A stretch of 16,940 nt of DNA from Romboutsia sp. 13368 (lineage in GTDB: Bacteria; Bacillota; Clostridia; Peptostreptococcales; Peptostreptococcaceae). Below the pieces are notes generated by a model. It saw only the letters and a program-made list of their open reading frames with translations. It was not told the origin of the DNA and searched no databases. Location: the NCBI RefSeq assembly GCF_018336475.1, contig NZ_CP048741.1, forward strand, positions 1,882,844-1,899,783, read 5' to 3'. Positions 14,729 to 16,940 of this stretch are shown here, in pieces (positions within the stretch are counted from its first letter, which is position 1; each line of letters opens with the position of its first letter). The position numbers and the translations under genes were made by a program.

Positions 14729-15115
14729 CTATGGGATAATATTTAATACCATTTCTACAATTGATAAAAGTATAGGGAATGACATTGTCATTACTATGAT
14801 TTTCCCTCCAAATTCAAGCTTAGATGCTATACTTCCTTCCCCACAATCTTTACAAAGTTGTATTGCAAATTCCATAAGATATGCTATTCCTATTAATTTA
14901 ATTATTAGAGTTATATATACACTAGGTATGTTAGCCTTTGTTGCCAACTCATTTATACTCTCTATTATAAAACCTAACTTAAATATTACAGATACTAATA
15001 TGATAACTCCTGTAAGTATTCCTATAAACATAGCTATCTCTGGCCTATCCTTCTTTATTACTAAACAAAGTGTTGTGGATATAAGTGCAACACCAATCAT
15101 TTGCATTATTTCCAA
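14729..15115 (-). CDS. spoIIIAD: Stage III sporulation protein AD (SpoIIIAD)
   Basis: A 128-residue membrane protein of the SpoIIIAC/AD family, with hydrophobic segments near 3-20, 28-48, 66-86 and 105-125, and conserved EFAIQLCKDCGEGSIASKLE (82-101). It is part of the export-like platform of the feeding-tube complex. The start is TTG at 15115-15113, five bases after GGGGGAG. The first in-frame ATG, three codons later, would be about 14 bases away, and homologs begin at the earlier position. Spacing to spoIIIAC is 15 bp. Confidence 0.95.
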   Translation of the reverse strand: MEIMQMIGVALISTTLCLVIKKDRPEIAMFIGILTGVIILVSVIFKLGFIIESINELATKANIPSVYITLIIKLIGIAYLMEFAIQLCKDCGEGSIASKLEFGGKIIVMTMSFPILLSIVEMVLNIIP

Positions 15116-15130
15116 GATATCTCCCCCTCT

Positions 15131-15328
15131 TTAGTAAAGTTGAAACATAGTTTTTACTGTATTAAATAAAGCACTTATTTCTGTTAATACCATTCCTAAA
15201 ACTATTATTACTCCTGCTAATGTTGTAAATGTAGCCCAATCTTTTCTATCTGTTTTTTCTAAAACCATATTAAGAATAGATATTAAGATTCCTACTCCAG
15301 CAACTTTTATTATTAATGATATATCCAT
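15131..15328 (-). CDS. spoIIIAC: Stage III sporulation protein AC (SpoIIIAC)
   Basis: A very small (65-residue) membrane protein with two hydrophobic helices (about 4-22 and 34-52) joined by a charged LEKTDRKDWATF loop, related to the N-terminal part of SpoIIIAD. The frame is open two codons further upstream, but the ATG at 15334 starts immediately after AGGGGG. The ATG at 15328 stands six bases from it and is chosen. It lies between spoIIIAB (10-bp gap) and spoIIIAD. Confidence 0.93.
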   Translation of the reverse strand: MDISLIIKVAGVGILISILNMVLEKTDRKDWATFTTLAGVIIVLGMVLTEISALFNTVKTMFQLY

Positions 15329-15338
15329 AATCATCCCC

Positions 15339-15860
15339 CTAAATTAAAATTATTCCTATTATTAATCCTATTATTGTTGATAATTTTCTATAAACCATTC
15401 CTTTTTGATTTATATCTTCTTTAGTTTCTCCAGTTATCTTTTTTAAATTTTCAATTGATAAATCTATCATTCTTGATTGAGATTCTATGTCACTTTTTCC
15501 TAAAGTGAATATAAGTTTCTTTAGCTCATCAACCTCCTTATTCTGTAAGTAAGTCTCTTTAATTAAAATATAAACATTATCATTTAATATTTCCTCTAGT
15601 ACCTTGTATGTATTATTATGTAGTTCATTAGATATACTTTCAAAAAATTTAGATATAGTAAACTCTTTTTTTTCACCTAATCTTTTAAAGACTTCTTCTA
15701 ATGTATATAATCCAAATGATAAGTCCATTCTCATTATCTCTAATATTCTTATGAGGTCGTTTACTTCTTTATGTCTTTTTATATAAGCTTTATATATATA
15801 TTCTCCTATTAAATAACTGCACGCTACTAAAATTCCTATTATAAAAATTTTAATTTGCAA
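15339..15860 (-). CDS. spoIIIAB: Stage III sporulation protein AB (SpoIIIAB)
   Basis: SpoIIIAB resembles the GspF-type platform protein of type II secretion and type IV pilus systems and probably works with the ATPase SpoIIIAA. The 173 residues include an N-terminal membrane helix (about 3-21), a helical cytoplasmic domain (LIRILEIMRMDLSFGLYTLE, then repeated helices) and a C-terminal membrane helix (about 156-173, ending IIGLIIGIILI). The start is TTG at 15860-15858, overlapping the last 11 bases of spoIIIAA. The Shine-Dalgarno is weak (GAGATGG), so translation is likely coupled. No ATG lies near the expected N-terminus, so TTG is required to keep the first helix. Confidence 0.92.
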   Translation of the reverse strand: MQIKIFIIGILVACSYLIGEYIYKAYIKRHKEVNDLIRILEIMRMDLSFGLYTLEEVFKRLGEKKEFTISKFFESISNELHNNTYKVLEEILNDNVYILIKETYLQNKEVDELKKLIFTLGKSDIESQSRMIDLSIENLKKITGETKEDINQKGMVYRKLSTIIGLIIGIILI

Positions 15861-16818
15861 AATACCATCTCTTTTCTTCTAAATCATATATTTTTTCAAC
15901 AGTTCCTGGTCCTTGTTTTGCAGATAATATTATAACTTTTTTAAATAGTTCACTATCTAATAAGTTCTTTAATTCTTTTCTATTTTTTATATCATCTATT
16001 GAATCTCCATGAACCGTTGTTATCAAACTTACTCCTCCATTTAATGCAGTATATAATGCCTTTATTTCATCTATATTACCTATTTCATCTGTCACTATTA
16101 CATTTGGCGACATTGATCTTAAAAGCATTGTTATTCCTATATCTTTTGGACATGTTTCTATAACATCTGTTCTTATTCCTACATTCATTTGTGGTATACC
16201 TAGGTAAGATCCAGATATTTCATTACGCTCATCTATTAATGCAACCTTGATTCCATCAAATCCAAACAACTCATTTCCATTACTTATGTTTCTCACTATA
16301 TCCCTTATTAATGTTGTTTTTCCACATTGAGGTGGCGATATTATTAATGTATTATTTATTTTATCCCTACCCCTTATAATATGATTTATTATTTTATCAG
16401 AACAACCTATAACCTCTCTTGAAATTCTTATATTTAATGATGATATATGTTTTATATTTTTAACTTGTCCATCTTCTATGATTGTTTTTCCAACTAATCC
16501 AACTCTATGACCACCTCTTAATGTTATAAATCCTTTCTTTATATCATCAATAAATGAATGTATAGAATATTTACACATTATTTGAAATGTTTGCTCTATA
16601 TCTTCCTTACTTACAATATAAGGATTGTCCATTTTTAAATCTAACTTATTTAGCTTACTATTATAAAAATAATCTTTGTTATTTGCATTTATTATTAATG
16701 GCTTTTGAGATCTTAATCTTATCTCTTCAATATTTATATAGTCTTTTGATATATTACTTATTTTTTCTCTTAGGTTTATTGAAAGTGAGTTTATAACTTC
16801 TTCTGAAAGCTTACTCAT
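15850..16818 (-). CDS. spoIIIAA: Stage III sporulation protein AA, ATPase (SpoIIIAA)
   Basis: SpoIIIAA is the cytoplasmic ATPase of the mother-cell SpoIIIA complex, related to secretion-type ATPases. The 322 residues contain an N-terminal domain (about 1-150, with FRGGHR-like TLRGGHRVGLVG at 99-110), Walker A SPPQCGKTTL (161-170), the conserved DERNEISGSYLG (196-207), Walker B VIVTDEIG (240-247) and TTVHG (268-272). The ATG follows AGGAGG with a seven-base spacer. It is the first gene of the eight-gene operon; the 122 bp upstream are AT-rich and contain a possible sigma-E promoter. Length and motifs are normal, so the enzyme should be functional. Confidence 0.97.
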   Translation of the reverse strand: MSKLSEEVINSLSINLREKISNISKDYINIEEIRLRSQKPLIINANNKDYFYNSKLNKLDLKMDNPYIVSKEDIEQTFQIMCKYSIHSFIDDIKKGFITLRGGHRVGLVGKTIIEDGQVKNIKHISSLNIRISREVIGCSDKIINHIIRGRDKINNTLIISPPQCGKTTLIRDIVRNISNGNELFGFDGIKVALIDERNEISGSYLGIPQMNVGIRTDVIETCPKDIGITMLLRSMSPNVIVTDEIGNIDEIKALYTALNGGVSLITTVHGDSIDDIKNRKELKNLLDSELFKKVIILSAKQGPGTVEKIYDLEEKRWYFAN

Positions 16819-16848
16819 CCCTTGTCCTCCTCTCTTGTTTATATAATA

Positions 16849-16877
16849 ATTTTATTTATAGATATAAAAAAATATTA
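16849..16877 (-). promoter_or_regulatory. Candidate sigma-E promoter of the spoIIIA operon
   Basis: On the minus strand TAATATT (16871-16877) matches the B. subtilis sigma-E -35 consensus KMATATT. Fourteen bases on, AATAAAAT (16849-16856) matches the -10 CATACAHT at six of eight positions. The operon is sigma-E controlled in known spore formers, so a site is expected. The region is so AT-rich that chance matches are likely, and a second weaker pair lies further upstream (about 16907-16935). Confidence 0.35.
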
Positions 16878-16940
16878 CTAAATTTATAGATTTATATTAT
16901 AAAATATTTTGTATATATTTATTTTTCAAAATATATGTTT

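Noticed and set aside
15329..15334. ATG two codons upstream for spoIIIAC
   Set aside because: It directly abuts the AGGGGG Shine-Dalgarno; the next ATG has normal spacing.
1..16940. Mobile element, CRISPR, prophage, toxin-antitoxin, tRNA or rRNA
   Set aside because: The genes form a conserved core order with short gaps. No transposase, integrase, spaced repeat array, cloverleaf-like sequence or rRNA segment was recognised on either strand.

Overview
This is a contiguous, very AT-rich chromosomal segment (by eye roughly 27% GC) from an endospore-forming Firmicute of the class Clostridia. Gene order and the Spo0A and SpoIIIA protein sequences resemble Peptostreptococcaceae (Clostridioides/Romboutsia-like genomes); that family assignment is an inference from recalled synteny, not a search. 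Every supportable protein gene lies on the minus strand, so in transcription order the window is read right to left.

Right to left: (1) the complete sporulation operon spoIIIAA-AB-AC-AD-AE-AF-AG-AH (16818 to 11707), which encodes the mother-cell part of the forespore feeding-tube (SpoIIIA-SpoIIQ) complex and ends in a terminator; (2) a lone Asp23/Gls24-family gene (11583-11221) with its own extended -10 promoter and terminator; (3) a tightly packed housekeeping run, nusB, a divergent TsaD/Kae1-like gene, xseA, xseB, ispA and a divergent-PAP2 gene (11143-6932), followed by a hairpin terminator; (4) dxs-tlyA-recN (6596-2190), with a terminator overlapping the recN stop codon; (5) spoIVB (2115-1087); (6) spo0A (949-134), preceded by a sequence matching the sigma-H promoter consensus and followed by a strong terminator.

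The segment combines sporulation control (Spo0A as master regulator, SpoIIIA channel and SpoIVB protease signalling between mother cell and forespore) with isoprenoid synthesis (Dxs, IspA and possibly the PAP2-like phosphatase), DNA repair (RecN, exonuclease VII), and RNA or ribosome functions (NusB, TlyA). Compared with the well-known Bacillus order, folD and accBC are absent from their usual places, and the argR (ahrC) and NAD-kinase genes often found between tlyA and recN in clostridia are missing.

No mobile element, CRISPR array, tRNA, rRNA or defence island was seen. The content is mostly conserved core genome. The items most worth a second look are the TsaD-like paralog, which keeps the metal ligands but has lost other signature residues of the family; the PAP2-like gene sitting with isoprenoid genes; and the compact spo0A promoter, in which a 0A-box-like heptamer coincides with the sigma-H -10 element. 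Four start codons are clearly not ATG (spo0A GTG; recN, spoIIIAD and spoIIIAB TTG), and three start sites were moved downstream from the longest reading frame on Shine-Dalgarno evidence (spoIVB, xseA, spoIIIAC).
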